A model generated the notes under the pieces. It searched no databases. It had not been told where the DNA came from and was given only the letters and a program-made list of their open reading frames with translations. Of a stretch of 64,000 nucleotides of DNA, positions 9,301 to 16,275 are shown in pieces. Source of the DNA: Cellulosimicrobium sp. ES-005 (GTDB lineage Bacteria > Actinomycetota > Actinomycetes > Actinomycetales > Cellulomonadaceae); assembly GCF_040448685.1 (NCBI RefSeq), contig NZ_CP159290.1, positions 992,001 to 1,056,000 on the forward strand, read 5' to 3'. Position 1 is the stretch's first letter. Each line of letters starts with the position of its first letter. The translations under genes were made by a program, and so were the position numbers.

Positions 9301-9686
9301 TGTGGCGCGTGGCGCCCGACGGCCTCGACCCCGCCTACGCGCGGGTCGAGTCGTCCGCGGGGTCACAGCCGCTCGACGCCGACCGCCAGGCGCTGCGACC
9401 GGTCGACGCGGTCGTGCCGGCGGGGGCCGAGGACCGCGTGGTCGTGCTCGCGGAGGACGCCTCGTCCGGGTGGCGGGCGACGCTCGACGGCCGACCCCTG
9501 GAGGCCGTCGATCCGTCGACCACCGGCGGGCTCCAGGCGTTCGCCCTGGGAGGCGCGGACGGGCGGCTCGAGGTGTTCCACGCGGCCGACCACCGGTCGG
9601 GCTGGATGACGGCGGCAGGGATCACCCTGCTCGTGTACGTGCTGCTCGCGGTGCCGGTGCGGCGTCGTCGGGCGGGGACGAGGTAG
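6321..9686 (+). CDS. Large membrane glycosyltransferase, family 2
   Basis: A 1121-residue protein with an N-terminal GT-A glycosyltransferase domain (about residues 50-280) and a long polytopic membrane part. In the GT2 domain TAVVVTRGSTPFLAQTMAAL starts the nucleotide-sugar fold and LWLLHDDSAP (about 134-142) holds the DxD-like acidic pair. From about residue 330 to 870 there are a dozen or so hydrophobic segments, then a soluble domain and a last helix before the basic C-terminus RRRRAGTR. It is commonly found between whiB2 and DUF5719 genes in Actinobacteria and is thought to act on envelope polysaccharide; donor and acceptor are unknown. ATG 6321 is used because residues upstream lack family character. 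DUF5719 starts 4 nt after its stop. Confidence 0.82.
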   Translation: MTSSDLTTSARSARPGDVTPGAAARAAAVPGVVAAPEIVAAVTGALPVVTTVTAVVVTRGSTPFLAQTMAALRAQTTSPHAVVVVDAATGDATREHQGLQLGDARFVAAPRARSFGDAVDAALAHVEPGTWLWLLHDDSAPAPDALAELLRAVEHSTAVAVAGPKQERWTVGTGAEPAAPFEPGTASRLVEVGVTTTPLGRRMTGIDDDEIDQGQHDARDDVLAVGLAGALVRRTVWLELGGTDPEYGPFGDGLDLCRRARLAGHRVIVVPSAVVRHAQASLLGLRDRRRGATTLPAPDPGSSSAARRRSQLHARLVGVAAPWLPFVALAMVLGAPFHAAYRLLVKQPGHARDELLAPLWALARVGPVWRARRAARRTRRLPRGALRPLRGTWREVLAERRDRRLARAEQRRTAWAPTDIERRELRALALRRRAGLAATAVALVAYTALVFGPLAGALLAGGRLVGGSLLPATGTLGDVWRAATTGWVSTGLGAPAPADPYVTALVPASLLAGGATQTAVNLLVPACFVAAGLGAWFAAGALVRSVPARAWATLVWVAAPALLAAVGAGRVGAVLVHATLPWLALAVVRALGLQRVDAVAPAAPDAARPVPRREPGSLAAAATAGLLFAVVVAGSPVLLPVGVLVLAVVAVGVPAHRRYLALVPVPALVLFAPFLVHVARTAGDGGWRLLLADPGAPVAAAAAPPWQLLLGLPVSPGAWFGLDGSGAVDLLARWAPFAAGAVVVALAAVAVLRGRRLAVGAWFVAAIGLATAILAGSTVVGAGASPDAPVTGWPGAGTSLALLALLGAALVGAPRLPDGGAPPWRSGAVVALGLVVTLLPLGTAASWTAGVLDRDDARVGDVRATTQPVVPPVGRQMQSSPRQARVLSLEIGPGGVVEYAALRSDGPQAVDSSVVVEAWQAADPGATEGELPRVVADLVSGTSADVSDGLGRLGVGAVLLPASAEQDQARAELVARLDTVPGLERMTEGQSGLVWRVAPDGLDPAYARVESSAGSQPLDADRQALRPVDAVVPAGAEDRVVVLAEDASSGWRATLDGRPLEAVDPSTTGGLQAFALGGADGRLEVFHAADHRSGWMTAAGITLLVYVLLAVPVRRRRAGTR

Positions 9687-9690
9687 CGCG

Positions 9691-11442
9691 GTGACGACGG
9701 AGAACGAGACGGGTGAGGGCCGGGCGGCGGCGGACGGGGCGACCGCCGGGACGTCCCGCAGCCGGCGGCGCGGGGTGGTGCGCCGGGTCACGACGACGGG
9801 CGCCGGCCTGGTCGGGATGCTCGCGGTCGGCGCCGTGGCCGCGTTCGGGAGCACGGGCGCGACGCTGGTCCCCGCCGCGCCGCCCCCCGCCGACCCGGTC
9901 GAGCGGGTCGCCGTCGAGCCGGCCCCGGAGGTCACGGTCTGCCCGGGGCCCGCGCGCCTCACCGACCCGGAGACGGTCGGTGACGCGCAGTTCGGTCCCG
10001 CGCCGGTCGGCACCGAGAGCAGCCTGCGCGCGGTCGTGGCGGGCGCCGGGTCGGCCGAGATCGGCGCGTTCGACGGCACGGCCGCGCGCACCGGCGCCCG
10101 GGCGCTGGATCGCGCCCCCGACGCCGACGTCACGGTGAGCACCGTCGAGGACCCTGGCGCGGGCAGCGTCCTGACCGTGCGCCCGGGCGAGGGGGCGGCG
10201 CCGCGGGTCGCGGCGTCGGTCGGGTCCGTGACGACCGCCGGCGACCTGCGCGGCCTCGCCGCGGCGAGCTGCGCGCGGCCCGGCATCAGCCAGTGGCTCG
10301 TGGGCGGGAGCACCCAGATCGGCAGCAGCACCCAGCTCGTGCTGCAGAACCCGGGGCTCACGCCCGCCGTCGTGCAGGTCGACGTCTGGGGCCAGGGCGG
10401 GGCCGCGGTGCTCTCCGGGGGCGGGCAGCAGCTCGTGGGCCCGGGCGAGGAGGTCGTGACGCTCGTCGAGGCGGCCGCCCCCGAGCAGCGGCGTCTCGTC
10501 GTGCACGTCGCGGCGACGGGCGGGCTCGTCTCCGCCTACCTCCAGCACTCCACGCTCGACGGGCTGGTCCCGCTCGGCGTCGACTACGTCGTCCCCGGCG
10601 CGGACCCCGCGCACGACCTGGCGCTCGCGGGCGTCGCGAGCATCGGCGAGGCCGTCGACGACCCGCACGCGCCGCAGCTCCGCCTCCTCGCCCCCGGCGA
10701 CCAGGCGGGGACCGCGCAGGTGACGGTCTACGGGGCGGACGGGCCCGTCCCGCTGCGCGGCGTGGAGGACGTCGCCCTCACGCCGGGGGTCGTCACCGAC
10801 GTCTCGCTCGGGGGGCTCCCCGCGGGGTCGTACGCCGTGGCCGTGCACGCGGACGTCCCCGTCGTCGCGGGGGCGTCGGTCGACCGGCGAGGCGAGGCCG
10901 ACCCCGACCTGCTGCACGAGGAGCGTCAGTACGACCGGGCGTGGATCGCCGCGCGGGCGCTGGTGCCCCCCGCGGAGGACGCCCCGGCCGTGGCGGACGA
11001 CGCGCGGGCCGGGCAGGTCGCGCTCGTCCCCGGCACGACGTCGGTCCTGACGCTCGCGGCAGTCCCGGCGACGGGCCCGGCGGAGGACGGCGACGACGCG
11101 GCCGGACGCCTCGAGCTCCGCGTCCGCGCCTACGACGAGGACGGCGCCGAGGCCGGGACGACGACCGTGGCGCTCGCCGCCGGCACGACGCAGACGCTCG
11201 ACCCGTCCGCGCTGGTGGCGGAGGGATCCGACGCCACGGTCGCGGCCGTGACGGTCGACGTCGTCGGTCCGCGCGGGGACCTGGAGCCGGTCTGGTCGGT
11301 CACGGCGAGCGCGGGTCACCCGAGCGGGGACGACGGCGACGAGACCCCGAGCCTGCTCTCGGTGCTCCTGCCCGTGGCCGACGTCCCCGCGCCCGGCACC
11401 GTCGCGGTCCGTGCCTCGGGCACCGCGGGCCTCGGGGGCTAG
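9691..11442 (+). CDS. DUF5719 family secreted/anchored protein
   Basis: A 583-residue protein with one N-terminal membrane segment (about residues 32-55, after a run of arginines) and a long extracytoplasmic part made of beta-rich repeats. STQIGSSTQLVLQNPGLTPAVVQVDVWG is the conserved core of DUF5719; no catalytic motif is evident. GTG 9691 follows the glycosyltransferase stop by 4 nt, so both are co-transcribed and probably act together at the cell surface, for example as a glycosyltransferase partner or an acceptor protein (inference). The sequence is rich in Ala, Gly, Val and Asp, as usual for exported actinobacterial proteins. Confidence 0.75.
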   Translation: MTTENETGEGRAAADGATAGTSRSRRRGVVRRVTTTGAGLVGMLAVGAVAAFGSTGATLVPAAPPPADPVERVAVEPAPEVTVCPGPARLTDPETVGDAQFGPAPVGTESSLRAVVAGAGSAEIGAFDGTAARTGARALDRAPDADVTVSTVEDPGAGSVLTVRPGEGAAPRVAASVGSVTTAGDLRGLAAASCARPGISQWLVGGSTQIGSSTQLVLQNPGLTPAVVQVDVWGQGGAAVLSGGGQQLVGPGEEVVTLVEAAAPEQRRLVVHVAATGGLVSAYLQHSTLDGLVPLGVDYVVPGADPAHDLALAGVASIGEAVDDPHAPQLRLLAPGDQAGTAQVTVYGADGPVPLRGVEDVALTPGVVTDVSLGGLPAGSYAVAVHADVPVVAGASVDRRGEADPDLLHEERQYDRAWIAARALVPPAEDAPAVADDARAGQVALVPGTTSVLTLAAVPATGPAEDGDDAAGRLELRVRAYDEDGAEAGTTTVALAAGTTQTLDPSALVAEGSDATVAAVTVDVVGPRGDLEPVWSVTASAGHPSGDDGDETPSLLSVLLPVADVPAPGTVAVRASGTAGLGG

Positions 11443-11455
11443 GGACCGACGCGGG

Positions 11456-12034
11456 TCAGCGGTCGCCGGTGTACCGGGGGTCGATCTCCTCCGGCGTGCG
11501 CGCGAGCAGGTGGGCGACCTGCTCCACGAGCACGTCGCGGACGAGGTCCTCCAGGTCCTCGGCGTCGAACGCGCGGGCCTCGACCGGCCGTCGGTAGACG
11601 ACGATGCGCGCGGGCTGACCCGACTCCGCGGGGAAGCACCGGCCGAGCGGGACGCCGCCGTCCTCCCAGGGGGCAGGGTCGGACGGCGGCACGTCCTCGA
11701 CCGCGAACTCCGTCCCGCGCAGCTGCTTGGCCCACGAGCGCTCGACCCGCTCGACGACGTCGACGACGACGTCGTCGAACTTCTCCGCCCGCGTGCGGCT
11801 CGCCGGTGCGGTGGGCGGCAGGAGCGGCCCGCGGATCCCGCGACCCCGGCGGTCCCGGCGTCGCGGCACCGGACCCTGACCGCCCGGGCCGGGCGCCCGA
11901 GGCGGGATGACGAGCTCGTCGAACGAGACGGGGGGCGGGGCGGGGGTCGCCCGGCGCGACCAGCGGTCGCGGGCCCGGCGCCCCTTGCCGGCGGGCTCGG
12001 GCCGCGAGCCGGGGGACGGAGTGTTGCCACGCAC
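11456..12034 (-). CDS. Metallopeptidase-family (zincin-like) protein, active site degenerate
   Basis: A 192-residue protein. The first 75 residues are Pro/Arg-rich and probably disordered; the conserved domain starts at RAEKFDDVVVDVVERV and includes VPLGRCFPAESGQPARIVVYRRPVE and the final helix VRDVLVEQVAHLLA. Active relatives carry HExxH in this last helix; here the sequence is VEQVAH, so the first His is missing. It is adjacent to DUF3499 and convergent with DUF5719 (13-nt gap), the conserved actinobacterial order. Function is unknown. GTG 12034 has TAGAGT 6 nt upstream, suggesting leaderless translation. Confidence 0.75.
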   Translation of the reverse strand: MRGNTPSPGSRPEPAGKGRRARDRWSRRATPAPPPVSFDELVIPPRAPGPGGQGPVPRRRDRRGRGIRGPLLPPTAPASRTRAEKFDDVVVDVVERVERSWAKQLRGTEFAVEDVPPSDPAPWEDGGVPLGRCFPAESGQPARIVVYRRPVEARAFDAEDLEDLVRDVLVEQVAHLLARTPEEIDPRYTGDR

Positions 12035-12040
12035 ACCACG

Positions 12041-12046
12041 ACTCTA
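12041..12046 (-). promoter_or_regulatory. -10 box of leaderless metallopeptidase-like gene
   Basis: TAGAGT on the minus strand, 6 nt before GTG 12034. Confidence 0.45.
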
Positions 12047-12135
12047 GCCCGCCGCCGCCCGGCGCAGCGCGCCCACCTGCGGCGGCGCGGGCGCTCGGAC
12101 GGCGTGTGGCGGCCCCACGACACGCCAGGAAGGCG

Positions 12136-12141
12136 TAAGGT
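12136..12141 (+). promoter_or_regulatory. -10 box of leaderless DUF3499 gene
   Basis: TAAGGT ends 6 nt before GTG 12148, leaving essentially no leader. Confidence 0.5.
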
Positions 12142-12147
12142 CAGCGC

Positions 12148-12501
12148 GTGAGATCCGTCAGGCAGTGCTCGCGCACGGCGTGCGTCCGTGCCGCCGTCGC
12201 GACCCTCACCTACGTCTACGCCGACTCCACGGCGGTCCTCGGCCCGCTCGCGCACCTCGCCGAGCCGCACTCCTACGACCTGTGCGCCGAGCACGCGGAG
12301 CGCCTCACCGCACCGCGCGGCTGGGAGGTCGTGCGGCTGTCGCCCCAGTTCGTCGAGACCGGCCCGAGCGACGACGACCTGTCGGCGCTCGCGGACGCGG
12401 TGCGCGAGGCGGGCAAGGTCCGGACGGAGCCGGAGCCGCCGGACGTCACCGAGGTGGGGCGACGCGGCCACCTGCGCGTCCTGCGCGCCGAGGGCGACTG
12501 A
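12148..12501 (+). CDS. DUF3499 family protein
   Basis: A 117-residue soluble protein of the actinobacterial DUF3499 family. It starts with RQCSRTACVRAAVATLTYVYADSTAVLGPLA and continues HSYDLCAEHAERLTAPRGWEVVRL. The C-x4-C pair with the later C-x2-H suggests a small zinc-ribbon-like site (inference). The second half is acidic and less conserved. The gene lies between the metallopeptidase-like gene (divergent) and the phosphomannomutase gene, a linkage conserved from mycobacteria to Streptomyces. Function is unknown. Confidence 0.85.
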   Translation: MRSVRQCSRTACVRAAVATLTYVYADSTAVLGPLAHLAEPHSYDLCAEHAERLTAPRGWEVVRLSPQFVETGPSDDDLSALADAVREAGKVRTEPEPPDVTEVGRRGHLRVLRAEGD

Positions 12502-12531
12502 CCCCGACGCACCCCCGTACCCCCGCCTCGG

Positions 12532-12537
12532 TAGGGT
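12532..12537 (+). promoter_or_regulatory. -10 box of leaderless manB promoter
   Basis: TAGGGT ends 7 nt before GTG 12545, so manB can be transcribed separately from DUF3499 and without a leader. Confidence 0.5.
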
Positions 12538-12544
12538 GGGCGGC

Positions 12545-14017
12545 GTGACGACCGACCTCTCCCACCTCATCAAGGCGTACGACGTCCGCGGCACCGTCCC
12601 GGACCAGCTCAACCCTCAGGTGGCGAAGGCCATCGGTGCCGCGTTCGCCCGTGCGGTCGTGCTCCCCGAGGCGCCGGCCCCCGCAGGCGACGCGCCCGCC
12701 CGGGCGAGCGTCGTCGTCGGGCACGACATGCGGGACTCCGGGCCGGAGCTCGTGGACGCGTTCGCGGCGGGTCTCGTCGAGGCCGGGGTCGACGTCGTGC
12801 GCATCGGGATGTGCTCGACGGACGGGCTCTACCACGCGTCCGGCGTCCTCGGTGCGCCCGGCGCGATGTTCACCGCGAGCCACAACCCCGCGGTCTACAA
12901 CGGGATCAAGCTGTGCCGCGCGGGCGCGCGCCCGGTGGGCCAGGACTCGGGGCTCGCGGAGGTCCGCCGGCTCGCGGAGGGGTACCTCGACGACGGCCTC
13001 CCCGCCGCCGCGGACGAGCCGGGGACGGTCACCGACCGCGACACGCTCCCGGACTACGCGGCGTTCCTGCGCTCGCTCGTCGACCTGTCCGGGATCCGGC
13101 CGCTCAAGGTCGTGGTCGACGCCGGGAACGGGATGGGTGGCTACACCGTCCCGGCCGTCCTGGGCACGGGCGCGGGCCTGCCCGCGCTCCCGCTCGACGT
13201 GGTGCCGCTGTACTTCGAGCTCGACGGCACGTTCCCGAACCACGAGGCGAACCCGCTCGACCCGAAGAACCTGCTCGACCTGCAGGCCGCCGTCGTGGAG
13301 CACGACGCCGACCTCGGGCTCGCGTTCGACGGGGACGCCGACCGCTGCTTCGTCGTCGACGAGCACGGCGACCCGGTGTCGCCGTCGGCGATCACGGCGC
13401 TCGTCGGGCTGCGCGAGGTCGCGAAGGAGGTCGAGGCGGGGCGCACGCCGACCGTGATCCACAACCTCATCACGTCGCGGGCCGTGCCCGACTTCCTCGG
13501 GGCCGCCGGCGCCCGGACCGTGCGCACGCGCGTCGGCCACTCGTTCATCAAGGCGCAGATGGCCCAGAACGACGCCGTGTTCGGCGGCGAGCACAGCGCG
13601 CACTACTACTTCCGCGACTTCTTCTTCGCCGACACGGGGATGCTCGCGGCGATGCACGTGCTCGCCGCCCTCGGGTCGCAGCCGCACCCCCTCTCGGCGC
13701 TCGGGGAGATGTACGAGCCGTACGTCGCCTCGGGCGAGATCAACTCGACCGTGGCCGACGTGCCGGCGGCCCGGGCGCGCGTCGTCGAGGCGTACGTGAC
13801 GCAGCAGGGCGGCGGGCCGGTCGAGGTCGACGAGCTCGACGGGCTGACCGTCTCGCACTGGGACTCCCACCCGCAGTGGTGGTTCAACCTCCGCGCCTCG
13901 AACACCGAGCCGCTGCTGCGGCTCAACGTCGAGGCCGCCGACGAGGACATCATGGAGAAGGTGCGCGACGACGTCCTGTCGCTCGTGCGCACGCACGACG
14001 ACGAGGAGCGAGCATGA
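12545..14017 (+). CDS. manB: Phosphomannomutase/phosphoglucomutase
   Basis: A 490-residue alpha-D-phosphohexomutase converting mannose-6-phosphate and mannose-1-phosphate, which feeds GDP-mannose and mannosylated glycans. All four family sites are present: MFTASHNPAVYNG with the phosphoserine at 112, FDGDADR (Mg ligands 262-266), GGEHSAHYYFRDFFFADTG (sugar specificity loop) and RASNTEPLLRLNVEA (phosphate-binding loop). Length is normal. The GTG at 12545 begins TTDLSHLIKAYDVRGTVPDQL, the canonical start of the family. It overlaps the Trm112-like gene by ATGA. Confidence 0.93.
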   Translation: MTTDLSHLIKAYDVRGTVPDQLNPQVAKAIGAAFARAVVLPEAPAPAGDAPARASVVVGHDMRDSGPELVDAFAAGLVEAGVDVVRIGMCSTDGLYHASGVLGAPGAMFTASHNPAVYNGIKLCRAGARPVGQDSGLAEVRRLAEGYLDDGLPAAADEPGTVTDRDTLPDYAAFLRSLVDLSGIRPLKVVVDAGNGMGGYTVPAVLGTGAGLPALPLDVVPLYFELDGTFPNHEANPLDPKNLLDLQAAVVEHDADLGLAFDGDADRCFVVDEHGDPVSPSAITALVGLREVAKEVEAGRTPTVIHNLITSRAVPDFLGAAGARTVRTRVGHSFIKAQMAQNDAVFGGEHSAHYYFRDFFFADTGMLAAMHVLAALGSQPHPLSALGEMYEPYVASGEINSTVADVPAARARVVEAYVTQQGGGPVEVDELDGLTVSHWDSHPQWWFNLRASNTEPLLRLNVEAADEDIMEKVRDDVLSLVRTHDDEERA

Positions 14018-14202
14018 GCCTGCAGATCGACCCCTGGGTGCGCGAGGCCCTGCGCTGCCCCGTGACCGGCGCACGCCTGGTGGACGGCACCGGCCCCTCC
14101 GGGGAGCCGGAGCTGCACTCCACCGATCCCGACCGCCCCCTCGCGTACCCGGTGCGCGACGGCATCCCGGTCCTGCTGGAGGACGACGCGCGCGAGCTCT
14201 GA
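14014..14202 (+). CDS. Trm112-like zinc-ribbon family protein
   Basis: A 62-residue protein. It has the Trm112 features LRCPVTGARL near residue 13 and a final AYPVRDGIPVLLEDDA, the strand and acidic tail conserved in bacterial YcaR/Trm112 proteins. Only one Cys remains, so zinc binding is doubtful. Eukaryotic Trm112 activates methyltransferases; the bacterial role is unclear. The ATG overlaps the manB stop by 4 nt, so both are translated together. A strong terminator follows. Confidence 0.85.
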   Translation: MSLQIDPWVREALRCPVTGARLVDGTGPSGEPELHSTDPDRPLAYPVRDGIPVLLEDDAREL

Positions 14203-14220
14203 GAGCCGCACCGGTCCGAG

Positions 14221-14266
14221 GACGACAGGAGGCCGGCTCCCCGTGGGGAGCCGGCCTCCTGTCGTC
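14221..14266. terminator. Perfect 22-bp hairpin after manB-Trm112
   Basis: The left arm 14221-14242 (GACGACAGGAGGCCGGCTCC plus CC) is exactly complementary to the right arm 14245-14266, with GT at the centre. It separates two convergent units and should stop transcription from both sides. Confidence 0.8.
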
Positions 14267-14330
14267 AGCACGCCCGGGCGCGGAACCGACGGCGGCGAGC
14301 CGAGGACCGCGGCCCGTTCGTCGCGCGACG

Positions 14331-15278
14331 TCAGACGCCCGCGGCCTCCTTGAGATCGTCGACGAACGTCGGGTTCGCCTCGAGCCAGGCCTGGACGGCC
14401 TCGGCCTCGTCGGCGTACTCGTCGGAGTTGAACATCATGTTCTCGAGCGAGAAGAGCTGCTCGTCGTCGAGGGAGAAGGCGCCGAACAGCTTGGTCAGCG
14501 TCGGGTAGCGCTCCTCGAAGTCGGACGAGCCCCACATGTGGATCTTCTCGGCCTCGCCGAGCGCGGCCTCGGGGTCCTCGAGGTCGCGGACGGGGAACTC
14601 GTCGTAGGCCCAGTGCGGGCGCCACAGCGTGACGGCGATGTTCTCGCCCGCGTCGGTCGCGCCCTTGAGCTCGGCGAGCATCGCGGGGGTCGAGGAGATG
14701 GAGTAGTCCATGCCCTCGAGCCCGTAGGTCGGGATGACCTGCTCCTGGGTGATCTCGGTCAGGCCGGCGCCGGCCTCGATCCCGACGAGCTTGTTGCCGT
14801 ACTCGTCGGCCATGCCGGCGAGGTCCTCGAGCGACTGCGCGGGCGAGTCCTCGTTCACCGCGATGGTGAGCTTGGCGTCGTCGTACCAGTAGCCGAGGTC
14901 GGTGACCTGGTCGCCGTACTCCTCCTCGTACGAGGCGTGCGTGTAGGGGAGCCAGACGTCGAGGGTGACGTCGAAGTCCCCGCCGGCCAGGCCGGTGTAG
15001 ACGACGCCGATGTCGGCGGTCTGGGAGGTGACGTCGTAGCCCTCCTGCTCGAGGATCGCGGTCCACAGGTGGGACACGGCGATGCCCTCGTCCCAGCCGG
15101 AGGGGATGCCGATGGAGACCGACGTCTCGTCCTCGCCGGTCGAGCCGTCGGCGTCCGAGCCGCCGGAGCCGGAGTCGGAGGCGCAGGCGGTGAGGGCGAG
15201 GCCGAGGACGGCCGAGGCGGCGACCGCGGTGGTGCCACGAGCGAACCGGCGGGTGCTGCGGGTGCGTGCGGGGGTCAT
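14331..15278 (-). CDS. opuAC: Glycine betaine/proline ABC transporter substrate-binding lipoprotein
   Basis: A 315-residue exported lipoprotein. It has a basic N-terminus, a hydrophobic stretch and the lipobox ALTAC with Cys32, then a Gly/Ser/Asp linker. The OpuAC domain shows VSIGIPSGWDEGIAVSHLWTAIL, GDFDVTLDVWLPYTHASY (Trp for cation-pi binding of the quaternary amine) and ITLWRPHW-like NIAVTLWRPHWAYDEF. It captures compatible solutes outside the membrane for the OpuAB permease. The gene is last in the opuAA-opuAB-opuAC order, 127 nt after opuAB, so it may also be expressed on its own. Confidence 0.9.
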   Translation of the reverse strand: MTPARTRSTRRFARGTTAVAASAVLGLALTACASDSGSGGSDADGSTGEDETSVSIGIPSGWDEGIAVSHLWTAILEQEGYDVTSQTADIGVVYTGLAGGDFDVTLDVWLPYTHASYEEEYGDQVTDLGYWYDDAKLTIAVNEDSPAQSLEDLAGMADEYGNKLVGIEAGAGLTEITQEQVIPTYGLEGMDYSISSTPAMLAELKGATDAGENIAVTLWRPHWAYDEFPVRDLEDPEAALGEAEKIHMWGSSDFEERYPTLTKLFGAFSLDDEQLFSLENMMFNSDEYADEAEAVQAWLEANPTFVDDLKEAAGV

Positions 15279-15405
15279 GCTGTCCTTCCCTGGGTCCGGG
15301 CGGACCCGGTCGGTGTGCCCGACGCCGGGGGTGCGGCGGGCGGGTTCCCGGCGCTGCGGCCGGGCACGGTTCGGGTGCTCCTGAGACCGGCTCAGACGCG
15401 CTCGC

Positions 15406-16275
15406 TCAGACGCGCGCCGCGGCGAGGGCGCGCGAGACGGGGGCGCGGTTGCCGAGGGCGGACGTCACGCGGTCGAGGAACATCGCGAGGATGACGACGG
15501 CGAGGCCCGCCTCGAAGCCGAGCGCGACGTTGACGCGCTGGAGCGCGGCGACGACGTCGTTGCCGAGGCCGCCGGCGCCGACCATGCCCGCGATGACGAC
15601 CATGGAGAGCGACAGCATGATGACCTGGTTGACGCCGGCCATGATGGTCGGGAGCGCGAGCGGGAGCTGGATCTGGCGCAGGATGCGGCCCGGGGTCGCG
15701 CCGAACGCCTGGCCTGCCTCGACGACCTCCTTGTCCACCTGCCGGATGCCGAGCTCGGTGAACCGCACGCCCGGCGCCATGGCGAAGATGATCGTCGCGA
15801 TGATGCCCGGGACGGGTCCCGTGAGGAAGATGACGACGGTCGGGATGAGGTAGACGAAGGCCGGCATGGTCTGCATGAAGTCGAGGATCGGCCGCACGAC
15901 CGCGGAGACGCGGTCGTTGCGCGCGGCCCAGATGCCGACCGGGATCGCGACGACGAGCGCCAGGACGGCGGACAGCAGGACGAGCGCGAGGGTGTCCATC
16001 GCGTTGTCCCACTGGTCGACGCCGGCGATGACGACGAAGCCGACGAGCGAGCCGAGCGCGAGCTTCCAGCCCTTGGCGAGGAGCGCGAGGGCGGCGAGCG
16101 CGAGCGCGACGACCCAGAACGGCGGGCTCGACAGGATCGTGTCGAGGCCGTCGTAGATGCCGACGAGGACGTCCTTGACGAAGCGGAAGAGCGGCCGGAA
16201 CGTCGTGGTCATCCAGTCGACGAACGTGTCGACCCACTCGCCGAGCGGGATGCGGGGGACGAGGGTGTCGTTCAC
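15406..16275 (-). CDS. opuAB: Glycine betaine/proline ABC transporter permease
   Basis: A 289-residue membrane protein with about six helices. The permease coupling helix is EAGQAFGATPGRILRQIQLP (EAA loop), followed by ALPTIMAGVNQVIMLSLSMVVIAGMVGAGGLG, a very typical ProW/OpuAB sequence. The N-terminal 40 residues are cytoplasmic or periplasmic and start MNDTLVPRIPLGEWVDTFVDW, as in ProW. GTG 16275 overlaps the opuAA stop (GTGA), giving translational coupling. It forms the membrane channel with the OpuAA ATPase. Confidence 0.92.
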   Translation of the reverse strand: MNDTLVPRIPLGEWVDTFVDWMTTTFRPLFRFVKDVLVGIYDGLDTILSSPPFWVVALALAALALLAKGWKLALGSLVGFVVIAGVDQWDNAMDTLALVLLSAVLALVVAIPVGIWAARNDRVSAVVRPILDFMQTMPAFVYLIPTVVIFLTGPVPGIIATIIFAMAPGVRFTELGIRQVDKEVVEAGQAFGATPGRILRQIQLPLALPTIMAGVNQVIMLSLSMVVIAGMVGAGGLGNDVVAALQRVNVALGFEAGLAVVILAMFLDRVTSALGNRAPVSRALAAARV

